Source of the DNA: Hyphomicrobiales bacterium
GTDB taxonomy: Bacteria > Pseudomonadota > Alphaproteobacteria > Rhizobiales > Rhizobiaceae
Direction of reading: 5' to 3'
Length of the DNA stretch: 64,000 nt
NCBI GenBank assembly: GCA_900471605.1
Contig: UCEY01000046.1
Span: forward strand, 109,660 to 173,659
The first letter of the stretch is position 1, and each line of letters begins with the position of its first letter. Below, one piece after another: positions 8,535-16,905 of this stretch. A program made the translations under genes and the position numbers. A model generated the notes under the pieces. It was not told where the DNA came from. It worked only from the letters and a program-made list of their open reading frames with translations, and ran no database searches.

Positions 8535-10387
8535 GCCGCCCGCTCCTTGCTAACCTTGATCACGCCTGGCGCATCCGCATACAGTTCCTCGACGAGATCG
8601 CCGCGATGCGCGAGCACGGCGCGCTGGTTGATCGACCCCTTGTCGGTCACTTCGCCCTTTTCGAAGCGCAGCGGCTGGGTCATCAGCATGATGCGCATCA
8701 CCCGCGTCGCCGAACCGCTCGACTGGCGCTGGTGATCCTTCAGCCGCTCGGCAATCGCGGCCCTCACCATCGGATGGGCAACCACCGCCTCGTCGGAAAG
8801 ATCGGTTTCACCGCCGATCAGTTCGCGCAGGGCCGGCATGAAGGGAACCGCAAGCGCTCCGAGCTCGGCCCGGTTCTCGCCGGTGATGACCGCATCGCGG
8901 ATCAGCCCGCCGAACTGGTTGACGAGCTGGGCGCGCAGCACGCCGACGGCCACCCAGGTGCCGGTCTGCAGCTTGAAGTTTTCCGCCGTGCGTCCGTCGA
9001 AATAAAAACCCTGGCGCGGATCGCCGGGGACGGCAAATTTCACCGCATCGCCGATCCGGTAGAAACCTTCCTCGTCGAAGGCCTCCCTGGTCAGCTTCTC
9101 GTTGCGCCAGTAGCCCGGGGTTACGTTCGGGCCCTTGAGGCGCAGTTCATACTTGTCGTCGATCGGTACCAGCTTCATGGTGACGCCCTGGCCGGGAACA
9201 CCGATATTGCCGGGCTTTTCCTGCGGGTCGGTGCAGAAGATCGCAAACGGCGCGGTCTCCGTGGAGCCGATGCCGGTGCCGAGCGGCACCTGTTCGCCGA
9301 TCGTCATTTCGGAAAGCTCGATCAGCGCGTCCCAGGTATGCTGCGCCATGCCGGCGCCGGCATACATCAGCAGTTTCAGGTCCTTGAAGAAGGTTTTTCG
9401 AAGCCCCTCGTCCTCGCGCATCGCCTGGATCAGCATCTCGTAACCGGCCGGCACGTTGAAATACCAGGTCGGAGAGATTTCCTTGAGGTTGGCGATCGTC
9501 TGGGCCATCAGCGCCGGGCTCGGCTTGCCGCGGTCGATGTAATAGGTGCCGCCGTTATAGATGGCGATGTTGAACACCTTGTTGCCGCTGGCGGTGTGGT
9601 TCCAGGGCGCCCAGTCGACCAGAACCGGTGGCTCGTCGCGAAAATAGGAATAGCAGTCGGTCACCATTTCCTGGTTGGAGCAGAGCATGCGCTGGGTCTG
9701 GATGACCGCCTTGGGCGAGCCGGTCGTGCCCGAGGTGAACAGGAATTTCGCCACCGTATCCGGCCCGACCGCGTCGAAGGCCCGGTCCACGGCTTCGGTC
9801 GGCTCGGTCTTGAGAATATCGTCGAGCAGATGGGTATTGGGCCGGTCTTCGGGCAGGTTTCGCATTCCGGCAAAGGGAATGTCCGCGCCGAACGCCGTAT
9901 CGACCGCCTTGCGGAAAGCGCCGGCGTCGTCGGCGAAGATCAGGCCGGGGGTGATCTGCTTTGCGATGTCGTAGAGCTTCGAAAAGTCTGAGGAGATGGT
10001 CGCATAGGCCGGCGCGATCGCTGCGGAGGGGATGCCCACATGCTGGGCGCCGAGCGCCATCAGCGCATGTTCGACGGAGTTTTCCGAAAGGATGACCAGC
10101 GGGTTTTCGGCCGAAAGCTTCATGTCCAGCAGGAACTGGCCGATGCGCCGCACCTGATCGAGCGCTTCGGCAAAACTCACCCGGCGCCACTCGGCAGCGC
10201 CCTCGCGATCGGCCATCCAGGTACGATCGGGCGCGGTTTTCGCCCAATGGACTAGCCGCTCGTTGAGCTTTTCCGGATAGGGACCCAGCGGATCCTCACG
10301 CCAGACCACGAATTCGCCGTTCGGCCGCTCTTCCCAGCCGACCACGGGCGACCACAGCTTTACGTCACGCACAGGTTTGGCGCTCAT
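8531..10387 (-). CDS. fcs: Feruloyl-CoA synthase-like AMP-dependent acid-CoA ligase
   Basis: A 618-aa member of the ANL adenylate-forming superfamily. The phosphate-binding loop FTSGTTGSPKAV, the motif GIGSTETAP and the late GDAVKF/FDGRTAENFKLQTGTWV segment are present; the last is typical of feruloyl-CoA synthases rather than acetyl-CoA or long-chain fatty-acid ligases. It would activate ferulate, p-coumarate or caffeate to the CoA thioester in the cytoplasm. It is the first gene of the leftward operon and diverges from the hydratase / MarR / amidohydrolase genes. Confidence 0.87.
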   Translation of the reverse strand: MSAKPVRDVKLWSPVVGWEERPNGEFVVWREDPLGPYPEKLNERLVHWAKTAPDRTWMADREGAAEWRRVSFAEALDQVRRIGQFLLDMKLSAENPLVILSENSVEHALMALGAQHVGIPSAAIAPAYATISSDFSKLYDIAKQITPGLIFADDAGAFRKAVDTAFGADIPFAGMRNLPEDRPNTHLLDDILKTEPTEAVDRAFDAVGPDTVAKFLFTSGTTGSPKAVIQTQRMLCSNQEMVTDCYSYFRDEPPVLVDWAPWNHTASGNKVFNIAIYNGGTYYIDRGKPSPALMAQTIANLKEISPTWYFNVPAGYEMLIQAMREDEGLRKTFFKDLKLLMYAGAGMAQHTWDALIELSEMTIGEQVPLGTGIGSTETAPFAIFCTDPQEKPGNIGVPGQGVTMKLVPIDDKYELRLKGPNVTPGYWRNEKLTREAFDEEGFYRIGDAVKFAVPGDPRQGFYFDGRTAENFKLQTGTWVAVGVLRAQLVNQFGGLIRDAVITGENRAELGALAVPFMPALRELIGGETDLSDEAVVAHPMVRAAIAERLKDHQRQSSGSATRVMRIMLMTQPLRFEKGEVTDKGSINQRAVLAHRGDLVEELYADAPGVIKVSKERAA

Positions 10388-10433
10388 GACTTCTCCTCCC
10401 AGACGTCAATGCTCCCTCTCGGGCTCCCAAAAT

Positions 10434-10464
10434 TTGTTTACAAAGAAACAATCTCCATGTAAAC
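10434..10464. promoter_or_regulatory. Candidate MarR operator in the divergent fcs / hydratase promoter
   Basis: The 130-bp divergent region contains TTGTTT-N6-AAACAA (10434-10451), and within the same stretch GTTTAC (10436-10441) is mirrored by GTAAAC (10459-10464). It is AT-rich against a GC-rich background. The position between the two transcription units controlled by one pathway fits binding by the MarR-type regulator encoded at 11329. The assignment is by pattern and position only. Confidence 0.45.
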
Positions 10465-10521
10465 GATCAAAAACTGATGACGGGCTATGGGAGTGTCCGT
10501 TGCTGGAGGAGAATGCATAAA

Positions 10522-11316
10522 ATGGCCGATCAGACGGCAACCAGCTTCGTAACCTATGAGCTCAAGGGCAACATTGCCCATATAGGTCTCAACCGACCGG
10601 AAAAGCGTAACGCGATCAGCGACCGCTTTGTCGAGACGATCGCGGAAAACATCGCGCGTGCCGAAAGCGAGGCGAAGGCCGTCGTGCTCTTCGGACATGG
10701 CGATCATTTCTGCGCGGGGCTTGACCTTGCCGAACACGTCAAGAAAACGCCGATCCAGGGCGTACACGGTTCGCGCCGGTGGCACGCGGTATTTGCCGGC
10801 ATCGAGCACGGCACGATCCCGTGGATCTCCGCCCTGCATGGCGCAGTTGTCGGCGGCGGCCTGGAACTGGCGTCTTCCACCCATATCCGCGTGGCCGACA
10901 AATCCGCCTTCTTCGCGCTGCCGGAAGGCCAGCGCGGCATTTTCGTCGGCGGCGGCGGTTCGGTGCGCGCCGCGCGGCTGATGGGCGTCGCCCGCATGAC
11001 CGACATGATGCTGACCGGACGGATCGCCTCGGCTGAAGAGGCCGAGCGCTGGAACCTTGCGCAATACGTCGTCGAAAAGGGCATGGCCCGGCAGAAGGCG
11101 CACGAACTTGCCGAGGCGGCCGCGAGCAATGCGGAAATCTCCAATTACGCGGTCATCAACGCACTGCCGCGCATTCAGGACATGGCGAAGGAAGACGGGC
11201 TTTTCGTCGAGTCCTTCATCGCCTCGTTTACCGCCACCAGCCCGGAAGCAGAGGAGCGTCTGCGCGCGTTCCTCGAAAAACGCGCCGCAAGGCTGAAGGC
11301 GCCGGGTTCGGCATAA
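10522..11316 (+). CDS. Enoyl-CoA hydratase/isomerase (crotonase) family, likely hydroxycinnamoyl-CoA hydratase
   Basis: A crotonase-fold protein of about 264 aa. Oxyanion-hole segments are visible as HFCAGLDLAEH and HGAVVGGGLELA. The ATG at 10522 was taken because GGAGGAG (10505-10511) is about 10 bases upstream; an ATG at 10513 in the same frame is nearly on top of that site but cannot be excluded. In this cluster it would hydrate feruloyl- or coumaroyl-CoA. Whether it also performs retro-aldol cleavage (vanillin route) or leaves that to the amidohydrolase route cannot be told from sequence alone; the neighbouring dehydrogenase favours hydration only. Confidence 0.85.
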   Translation: MADQTATSFVTYELKGNIAHIGLNRPEKRNAISDRFVETIAENIARAESEAKAVVLFGHGDHFCAGLDLAEHVKKTPIQGVHGSRRWHAVFAGIEHGTIPWISALHGAVVGGGLELASSTHIRVADKSAFFALPEGQRGIFVGGGGSVRAARLMGVARMTDMMLTGRIASAEEAERWNLAQYVVEKGMARQKAHELAEAAASNAEISNYAVINALPRIQDMAKEDGLFVESFIASFTATSPEAEERLRAFLEKRAARLKAPGSA

Positions 11317-11328
11317 GGGGACCGCTCG

Positions 11329-11784
11329 ATGGACATGCCGATCCGCACGGCAGATGAGGTCGATCTCGACCGGCTCAATTCGGCGCTCGGCTTCCTGATG
11401 CGGCTGGCGCAGCTCAAGATCTACGAGCGGTTTTTCGAAGAGGTCGGCGAGCACAACCTGAAGCCCGGAGAATTCTCCGTGCTTTGGGTCATCCTGCACA
11501 ATCCCGGCATCCGCCAGAGCGTGCTCGGCCAAAGGCTGATGATCAAGCGCGCCCATATGACCAAGCTCATCCGGGCGCTGGAGGACCAGAACCTCGTTTC
11601 CAGACGAATCCCGGATGGAGACCGCCGGGCCGTGGAGATCACACTGACCCCGGAAGCAGTCACCAGGGTCGAGCAGGCGAGCCAGTGGTTCTTTACCTAT
11701 GAAGCTTCGGTCGGCGCCAATCTTACCGCCGACGAGCGCCGGCAACTGACGGCCCTCCTGCAGAAATTCGTGGGCCTGGACTAA
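11329..11784 (+). CDS. MarR family transcriptional regulator
   Basis: A 151-aa MarR-type winged-helix protein. The helix-turn-helix lies at about residues 58-82 (RQSVLGQRLMIKRAHMTKLIRALEDQ) and the beta-wing contains SRRIPDGDRRAVEITLT. It begins 12 bp after the hydratase gene and is followed by the amidohydrolase, so it is embedded in the operon it probably controls. MarR regulators of hydroxycinnamate pathways (CouR, HcaR, FerR) are derepressed by the CoA thioester; the same logic is likely here but is inference. Confidence 0.87.
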   Translation: MDMPIRTADEVDLDRLNSALGFLMRLAQLKIYERFFEEVGEHNLKPGEFSVLWVILHNPGIRQSVLGQRLMIKRAHMTKLIRALEDQNLVSRRIPDGDRRAVEITLTPEAVTRVEQASQWFFTYEASVGANLTADERRQLTALLQKFVGLD

Positions 11785-11809
11785 ATTTAAGGATCGGGAG
11801 GAGCTGACC

Positions 11810-12685
11810 TTGAACATCGACGAGCTGATCGCCATCGACATCCACACCCATGCGGAAGAGCCCTGCTGCAGCCCGCGTGACGATGGCTATGATGAATTCC
11901 AGGCCGGCATGGCCAAATATTTCAAGAACCCGGCCGGCCACAAGGGCATGCTGCCGACGGTCAACGAAACCGCCGTCTACTACCGCGAACGCAAGATCGG
12001 CTGCGTGATCTTCCCGGTCGATGCGGAGCGCGAGACCGGTTTCCGGCGCTACAACAACGAAGAAGTGGCGATGATCGCCGCCGAGAACAGCGACATCATG
12101 ATCCCGTTCGCCTCGATCGACCCCGCCAAGGGCAAGATGGGCGCCCGCGAGGCGCGCCGGCTGGTGCGGGAATTCGGCGTCAAGGGCTTCAAATTCCACC
12201 CGACCATGCAGGCCTTTTATCCGAACGACCGGATGGCCTATCCGCTCTACGAGGCGATTGCCGAAGAAGGCGCGATCACGCTGTTCCATACCGGCCAGAC
12301 GGGCGTCGGCGCCGGCATGCGCGGCGGCATGAACATGCGGCTGAAATACTCCAATCCGATCTATCTGGACGACGTGGCGGCTGACTTCCCCGACATGCCG
12401 ATCATCCTCGCGCATCCCTCCTTCCCCTGGCAGGAAGAGGCGCTGTCGGTCGCCACCCACAAGCCGAACGTCTATATCGACATGTCCGGCTGGTCGCCAA
12501 AGTACTTCCCGCAGATCCTGGTGCAGTACGCCAACTCGATCCTGAAGCATAAAATGCTGTTCGGCTCGGACTGGCCGGCGATCACGCCCGACCGCTGGAT
12601 GGCGGACTTTGCGGCGATCTCAATCAAGGACGAAGTACGGCCGCTGATCCTCAAGGAAAACGCCCGCAAGCTTTTGAAGCTTTAA
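11810..12685 (+). CDS. Amidohydrolase family protein, possible beta-ketoacyl-CoA hydrolase of hydroxycinnamate pathway
   Basis: A 291-aa amidohydrolase (PF04909/ACMSD-like). Metal-site motifs are DIHTH near the N-terminus, LFHTG, LAHPSFPW and GSDWP near the C-terminus. The start is a TTG at 11810 with GGAGGAG six bases upstream and no suitable ATG nearby. In Agrobacterium fabrum, as I recall it, the beta-oxidative ferulate pathway ends with an amidohydrolase-family 4-hydroxyphenyl-beta-ketoacyl-CoA hydrolase, which fits this position as third gene after hydratase and MarR regulator. A decarboxylase role is the main alternative. Confidence 0.8.
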   Translation: MNIDELIAIDIHTHAEEPCCSPRDDGYDEFQAGMAKYFKNPAGHKGMLPTVNETAVYYRERKIGCVIFPVDAERETGFRRYNNEEVAMIAAENSDIMIPFASIDPAKGKMGAREARRLVREFGVKGFKFHPTMQAFYPNDRMAYPLYEAIAEEGAITLFHTGQTGVGAGMRGGMNMRLKYSNPIYLDDVAADFPDMPIILAHPSFPWQEEALSVATHKPNVYIDMSGWSPKYFPQILVQYANSILKHKMLFGSDWPAITPDRWMADFAAISIKDEVRPLILKENARKLLKL

Positions 12686-12692
12686 ACCCCTT

Positions 12693-12777
12693 CGTCATGC
12701 TCGGACCTGTCCCGAGCATCCGCAAACGTTCAATTCATGGGCGTGGATAGATCCTCGGCACAGGCCGAGGGTGACGG
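12693..12777. repeat. RIME-like palindromic intergenic repeat, copy 1
   Basis: An 85-bp element between convergent genes. It begins CGTCATGCTCGG and ends CCGAGGGTGACGG, so its ends are inverted repeats, and each half also folds on itself (GCTCGG...CCGAGC; CCTCGG...CCGAGG). It matches the element at 32198-32288 over most of its length, including the central GCAAACG block. Such nested palindromes are a known class of rhizobial intergenic mosaic elements. Here it may serve as a bidirectional terminator. Confidence 0.8.
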
Positions 12778-12802
12778 TGGGTATGCCTTGGGCGCTTGTA
12801 AC

Positions 12803-13816
12803 TCAAGCAGGGACGAAGCTCTTCCGCACCACCAGTTCAGGGATCACCCGTTCGTAACCCGGCGACGCGTCCGGGTTTTCCAGCCGCCGCTCCAGAAGCT
12901 CGACCGCCCGCAGCGCCATGGTGATCGGGTCCTGGCGGAAGGTGGTAAGGCCGTAGCTCAGCCAGGCCGCTTCCGGCACGTCGTCGAAGCCGATTACCGC
13001 CACGTCTTGCGGAATGCTAAGCTTCGCCTCGATGCGGATGAAATCCATGACGCCAAAGGCGATCTGGTCGTTGGCGCAGAAGACGGCGTCGGGGTGTTCG
13101 CTGCCAGCAAACAGTTCGCGCGCGGCCGCAATGCCGCTGTCATAGTCGGAATCCGGCCCGCCGGCAGACCGGACTTCGGCGCCGAGCGACCGCGCAGCCG
13201 ACAGGAAAGCGGTTTCACGCTCGGCGATGCTCGGCGTTCCCGATTGCGAACCGACCACGGCCAGACGGCGCCGGCCGGCATCGAAAAAGGCATTGGCGGC
13301 ATTGCGCGAGGCCTCGGAATTGCCGGCGCGGACGTGATCGGCATCCGGTTCCGAACGGCCGATCACCACCAGCGGCTGGCCGTTGCGCTGCGCAAGCTCG
13401 AAGAAGCTTGCCGGCGGTGAACCGGACAGGATGATCGTCGCTTCGGCGCGGTGACCGATCAGCATCTTCTGGGCGGCCAGCAATTCCTCTTCCGCCTGCC
13501 CGGTATTGATGAGGATCGGGATGCTGCCGCGCTGGATGAGCGCTTTCGCAAGCGCCGCCGTCAGGTGGGCGCGAAAGCCGAGTTCCGGCTTGGTCGCAAC
13601 GATGCCGACCAGCCGGCTCTGGTTGGCGAGCACGCCGCGGGCGAGGTCGTTGACGTGATAACCGAGTTCTTCCGCCGCCCGCAGCACCTTTTCGCGCGTC
13701 GCCGGCGCAACGCTTGCGCCCGGCGTGAACGTGCGGGAGACAGCCGAGCGGGAGACGCCGGCGAGCCGGGCGACCTGTTCGGCGCTGACGAAGCGCATCC
13801 GTTTTTCGTCCTTCAT
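12803..13816 (-). CDS. LacI family transcriptional regulator
   Basis: A 337-aa LacI/GalR-type regulator. The helix-turn-helix and hinge are at residues 9-60 (VSAEQVARLAGVSRSAVSRTF...LGYHVNDLARG), followed by a periplasmic-binding-like sensor domain. The start at 13816 has GAGGAG upstream. It is the last gene of the leftward ABC operon, 7 bp after the second permease, and a LacI-like palindrome lies immediately upstream of the operon's first gene (18051-18066). It therefore probably represses the operon until its imported substrate binds. Confidence 0.88.
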   Translation of the reverse strand: MKDEKRMRFVSAEQVARLAGVSRSAVSRTFTPGASVAPATREKVLRAAEELGYHVNDLARGVLANQSRLVGIVATKPELGFRAHLTAALAKALIQRGSIPILINTGQAEEELLAAQKMLIGHRAEATIILSGSPPASFFELAQRNGQPLVVIGRSEPDADHVRAGNSEASRNAANAFFDAGRRRLAVVGSQSGTPSIAERETAFLSAARSLGAEVRSAGGPDSDYDSGIAAARELFAGSEHPDAVFCANDQIAFGVMDFIRIEAKLSIPQDVAVIGFDDVPEAAWLSYGLTTFRQDPITMALRAVELLERRLENPDASPGYERVIPELVVRKSFVPA

Positions 13817-13823
13817 GCTCTCC

Positions 13824-14663
13824 TCAATGTCCCACGCGCGAAAGGACGTCCGCCTTCAGGAATCGCTCCACGATCAACATGAACACCAAGGAGGGAACGA
13901 GCAGCAAGAGGGCAGTGATGGATGCGATCTGATAATTACCGCCGGCAGCGGTCGTATAGAGCAGCAGCGGCAGCATGTTGACATCAGGCGCGCCGACGAA
14001 ATAGCTGCCGGTGAATTCGTCGAGCGATTCCAGGAAGACGAAGATGGCGCTCGCCATCAGCCCGGGAGCTGCGAGCGGCAGCGTCACGTCGAGGAAGGCC
14101 CGGAAGGCGCCGGCACCGAGATTGCGCGCCGCCTGTTCGAGCTCCGCGTCGATGGCCGAAAAGGCGGCCGTCGCGATCCACACCGCATAGACCAGCCCGT
14201 GCGAGACGTGAACCAGCACGACGCCCGCAATGGTGCCGTTGAGCCTGATCTCGTAAAAGATACGAGCGATGTTGACGTAGACCGTCAGGTTCGGAAAGGC
14301 CTGCGGAATGAGGAAGGCGAGCAGGATGAGGCCGCGCAGCGGCAGTTTCAACCGCGCCAGCGCATAACCGGCCGGGATCGCCAGGGCCAACGAGGCGACC
14401 ACCGTCAGGAGCGCGACGATCAGCGAATTGGTGAGCGACTGCATCGCTCCACCGCGGGGAGCGAACACTTTTGCCCAGGAACTGAAACCGTATTCCAGCG
14501 GCAGGCTGTAGGGGAAATACCACTTCTCCGCCACCGTCCAGAGCAGGAGGTTGAAGAGCGGCCCGAAGATGAAGAAGGCCATCAGCCCGAAGACGATGCC
14601 GCGCGGCACCCACCAGAGGGCTGCAAGCGGGTTGGAGCGGGCGGAATTGGGGGCGGCGATCAT
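13824..14663 (-). CDS. ABC transporter permease (binding-protein-dependent, second subunit)
   Basis: A 279-aa inner-membrane permease with six predicted hydrophobic segments and the EAA-type cytoplasmic loop EQAARNLGAGAFRAFLDVTLPLAAPGL near residues 193-219. The start at 14663 overlaps the stop of the first permease by four bases (ATGA). It belongs to the molybdate/iron/polyamine (MetI-like) permease group. Together with the first permease it forms the membrane channel served by the ATPase at 16906 and the binding protein at 15730. Confidence 0.88.
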   Translation of the reverse strand: MIAAPNSARSNPLAALWWVPRGIVFGLMAFFIFGPLFNLLLWTVAEKWYFPYSLPLEYGFSSWAKVFAPRGGAMQSLTNSLIVALLTVVASLALAIPAGYALARLKLPLRGLILLAFLIPQAFPNLTVYVNIARIFYEIRLNGTIAGVVLVHVSHGLVYAVWIATAAFSAIDAELEQAARNLGAGAFRAFLDVTLPLAAPGLMASAIFVFLESLDEFTGSYFVGAPDVNMLPLLLYTTAAGGNYQIASITALLLLVPSLVFMLIVERFLKADVLSRVGH

Positions 14664-15481
14664 GCGCGCTCCTTGAGGCTGGCGCGGAGATAGATCCATG
14701 CGACGGAGGAGGCGAGCACGAGCGAGATCAGGCCGAGCGCATTGGCGACGCCGTAATCCCCGTAGGAATTGACCCGGAAGGCGATGTCGGCGGTCAGCAT
14801 GGTCGGCGACTGGGCGTTGATCATCAGCGGCACGGAGAGAACCGACATCATGGTGACGAAGGAGAGGATCAGGCCGACCGTCAGCGTCATCGCCACCTGC
14901 GGCACGACGATCTCGACGAGAAGCCGCAGCCGCGAGGCGCCGAGATTGCGGGCCGCCTCGATCGTGTCGCGGTTGATCGAGGCCATGGCGCCGGCGACCA
15001 GCAGCGCCACGAACGGCGTCTGCTTCCAGACGAAGGCGATGACGATGCCGCGCCAGTCGAGGAAACTCACCGCATCGAGCGGCGTCAGCAGGCCAAGGTT
15101 GATGAAAGTGTTGTTCATCATGCCGTTCTTGGCAAGGAACGTGCGCAGGATCTGGCCGACAACGATGAAGGGAATGAACATCGGCCAGCGATAGAGCCAG
15201 CGCAGGATGGCCACCGCGACCGGATGTTCGCCGAGCGTCAGGTAGCCGCCGATCGCAACCGAAGCGATGCCGATCAGCACCGTCGACAGGCTGACGATCA
15301 CTACGGTGAAGATGATGTCCTTTGTATAGAGGTCGAAGGTCTTGGTGAAATTGCCCCAGCCGAAAGCCCCCTCCACCTGGAAGGCGCCGACCGCCGACAT
15401 GATGAGCGGCAGGATGAAGAGGAAGGCGATCACCGCAAGTGCCGGCAGCACGAGAAGAAGGCCGAGAAGGCGTCTGGACAT
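14660..15481 (-). CDS. ABC transporter permease (first subunit)
   Basis: A 273-aa inner-membrane permease. It starts with a strongly hydrophobic helix and carries the EAA loop EAARNLGASRLRLLVEIVVPQ. Its translation is coupled to the second permease by a 4-bp ATGA overlap. It is separated from the upstream binding-protein gene by 248 bp that contain a palindromic repeat element (15546-15688), which could reduce permease expression relative to the binding protein. Confidence 0.88.
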   Translation of the reverse strand: MSRRLLGLLLVLPALAVIAFLFILPLIMSAVGAFQVEGAFGWGNFTKTFDLYTKDIIFTVVIVSLSTVLIGIASVAIGGYLTLGEHPVAVAILRWLYRWPMFIPFIVVGQILRTFLAKNGMMNNTFINLGLLTPLDAVSFLDWRGIVIAFVWKQTPFVALLVAGAMASINRDTIEAARNLGASRLRLLVEIVVPQVAMTLTVGLILSFVTMMSVLSVPLMINAQSPTMLTADIAFRVNSYGDYGVANALGLISLVLASSVAWIYLRASLKERA

Positions 15482-15545
15482 GGTTCAGGCTCGATGAGGT
15501 GTCGTGAGCGGCCGTCTCTTTCGTGACGGCCAATGCGGATGGAAT

Positions 15546-15688
15546 TGCCCCTCACCCTAACCCTCTCCCCGTTCCGACGGGGAGAGGGGACCTGCCTCGC
15601 CCGATGCTTGAGAGAGACGGAGACATTGCAGCCTTGCATCCTTCTCCCCGCGAGCGGGGAGAAGGTGGCGGCAGCCGGATGAGGGGCA
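15546..15688. repeat. Palindromic MITE-like intergenic repeat between binding protein and permease genes
   Basis: A 143-bp element with terminal inverted repeats TGCCCCTCA and TGAGGGGCA. It contains two strong internal hairpins: an 11-bp perfect stem at 15561-15571/15578-15588 and another at 15640-15650/15655-15665. The first 20 bases recur at the very end of the window (63981-64000). The family is widespread in rhizobial genomes. It lies inside an operon, after the binding-protein gene, where its hairpins could protect upstream mRNA or attenuate read-through. It accounts for most of the 248-bp gap at 15482-15729. Confidence 0.85.
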
Positions 15689-15729
15689 TTTCCTATGCGA
15701 TCACAACCTCCGAAGAGGCAATACTGTGT

Positions 15730-16863
15730 TTACTTCACGGACTTTTCGTAGGCTTCGAGGATCGCGGTGTTGTAGGGCGCGATCGGGAAGGGCTTGCCCT
15801 TGGCGGCAAGATCAGCCGGGGAGATGTCGACGAACAGCTTGTTCCAGGTCGCGTCGTCGAGTTCTCGTCTGACGTTGTCAGCGTCGATGCCCGGATACCA
15901 GTTGAAGCGCTTGACGATGCCTTCGGCCTGGACCTTCGGGCTGGTGGCGAGAGCGATGAACTTCTCGGCCAGGGCCTTGTGGGTGGCCTTTTCCGGCATG
16001 ACGTAGTGCATCGGCTGGCCCGGCATGCCCGGAGCCGGCAGGACGAGCTTCATGGTCGGCGGCAGCTGGCCGCTGGCCTGCCAGGAGTAGAACATGTCGA
16101 CCCAGACCGGACCCATGGCGATTTCGCCGCGCGACAGGAGGTCGAGCGTGCCGGCATTGCCGGGCGTCAGGGTGGCGTTGGTGGTGAAGTCGGCGAGGCT
16201 CTTGAAAGCCGCATCCCACTTCTTGGTTTCTTCTTCCTTGAACGGGCCGTTCATCAGGGTGTTGGCATCGCCGCCGCCGAAGGCATAGATCCAGCCCATG
16301 ACGAACGAGACGCCGGAAGCGCCGCCCTTGATGCCGTTGTAACCGAACTGCTTCGGATGAGCCTTGGCCCAGTCTGCGAGCTCGGCATAGGATTTCGGCG
16401 GGTTCGGAACGAGCGCCGGGTTGTAGGCGATCGCGGTCTGGCTGTTGAACATCGGCATGACGTAGCCGTCGACATTCGAGCCGAGCGCCATCTTGGCGTT
16501 GGCGCGGGTGACCAGCTTGCCGGTGTCGATATCGCCGCGGTACTTGTCGAGGTAGTTCTTGGTGACCATCGGGCCGACGAACTTCTCATGCACGACGGCG
16601 ACGTCGACATCCCATTTTTCAGCCTTTGCCGCGGCCTGAGCGTCGAAGCGCTCGAGGATCTTCTGCGAGCCGGCGTCGCCGGGGCCGGTGCCGACGGCGC
16701 GAACCGTGTTGCCCGGATAGGTCTTTTCGAAAAGCGGGCCGAGATACTGGTTGATGTAATCGACCATGTTCTGGTCGCCGGCGGTCGCAACCGTCAGCTC
16801 TTCGGCATGAACCGGCAGGGCTGCGAAAGCGACGGCGAAGGCTGCATAGGACATCTTCTTCAT
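15730..16863 (-). CDS. ABC transporter periplasmic substrate-binding protein
   Basis: A 377-aa binding protein with a cleavable signal peptide (MKKMSYAAFAVAFAALPVHA-EE). The mature part resembles extracellular solute-binding family 1/13 proteins used for iron, 2-aminoethylphosphonate or polyamine-like ligands (NPALVPNPPKSYAELADWA, a hinge-type segment). The start at 16863 has GGAGAAG upstream. It lies 42 bp downstream of the ATPase gene. The ligand cannot be assigned; the LacI regulator of the operon leaves a sugar-like or sugar-phosphate ligand possible. Confidence 0.87.
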   Translation of the reverse strand: MKKMSYAAFAVAFAALPVHAEELTVATAGDQNMVDYINQYLGPLFEKTYPGNTVRAVGTGPGDAGSQKILERFDAQAAAKAEKWDVDVAVVHEKFVGPMVTKNYLDKYRGDIDTGKLVTRANAKMALGSNVDGYVMPMFNSQTAIAYNPALVPNPPKSYAELADWAKAHPKQFGYNGIKGGASGVSFVMGWIYAFGGGDANTLMNGPFKEEETKKWDAAFKSLADFTTNATLTPGNAGTLDLLSRGEIAMGPVWVDMFYSWQASGQLPPTMKLVLPAPGMPGQPMHYVMPEKATHKALAEKFIALATSPKVQAEGIVKRFNWYPGIDADNVRRELDDATWNKLFVDISPADLAAKGKPFPIAPYNTAILEAYEKSVK

Positions 16864-16905
16864 GGGTGCTTCTCCGTGGGTTGAAAAGGCAGAGGTATCG
16901 AAAGA

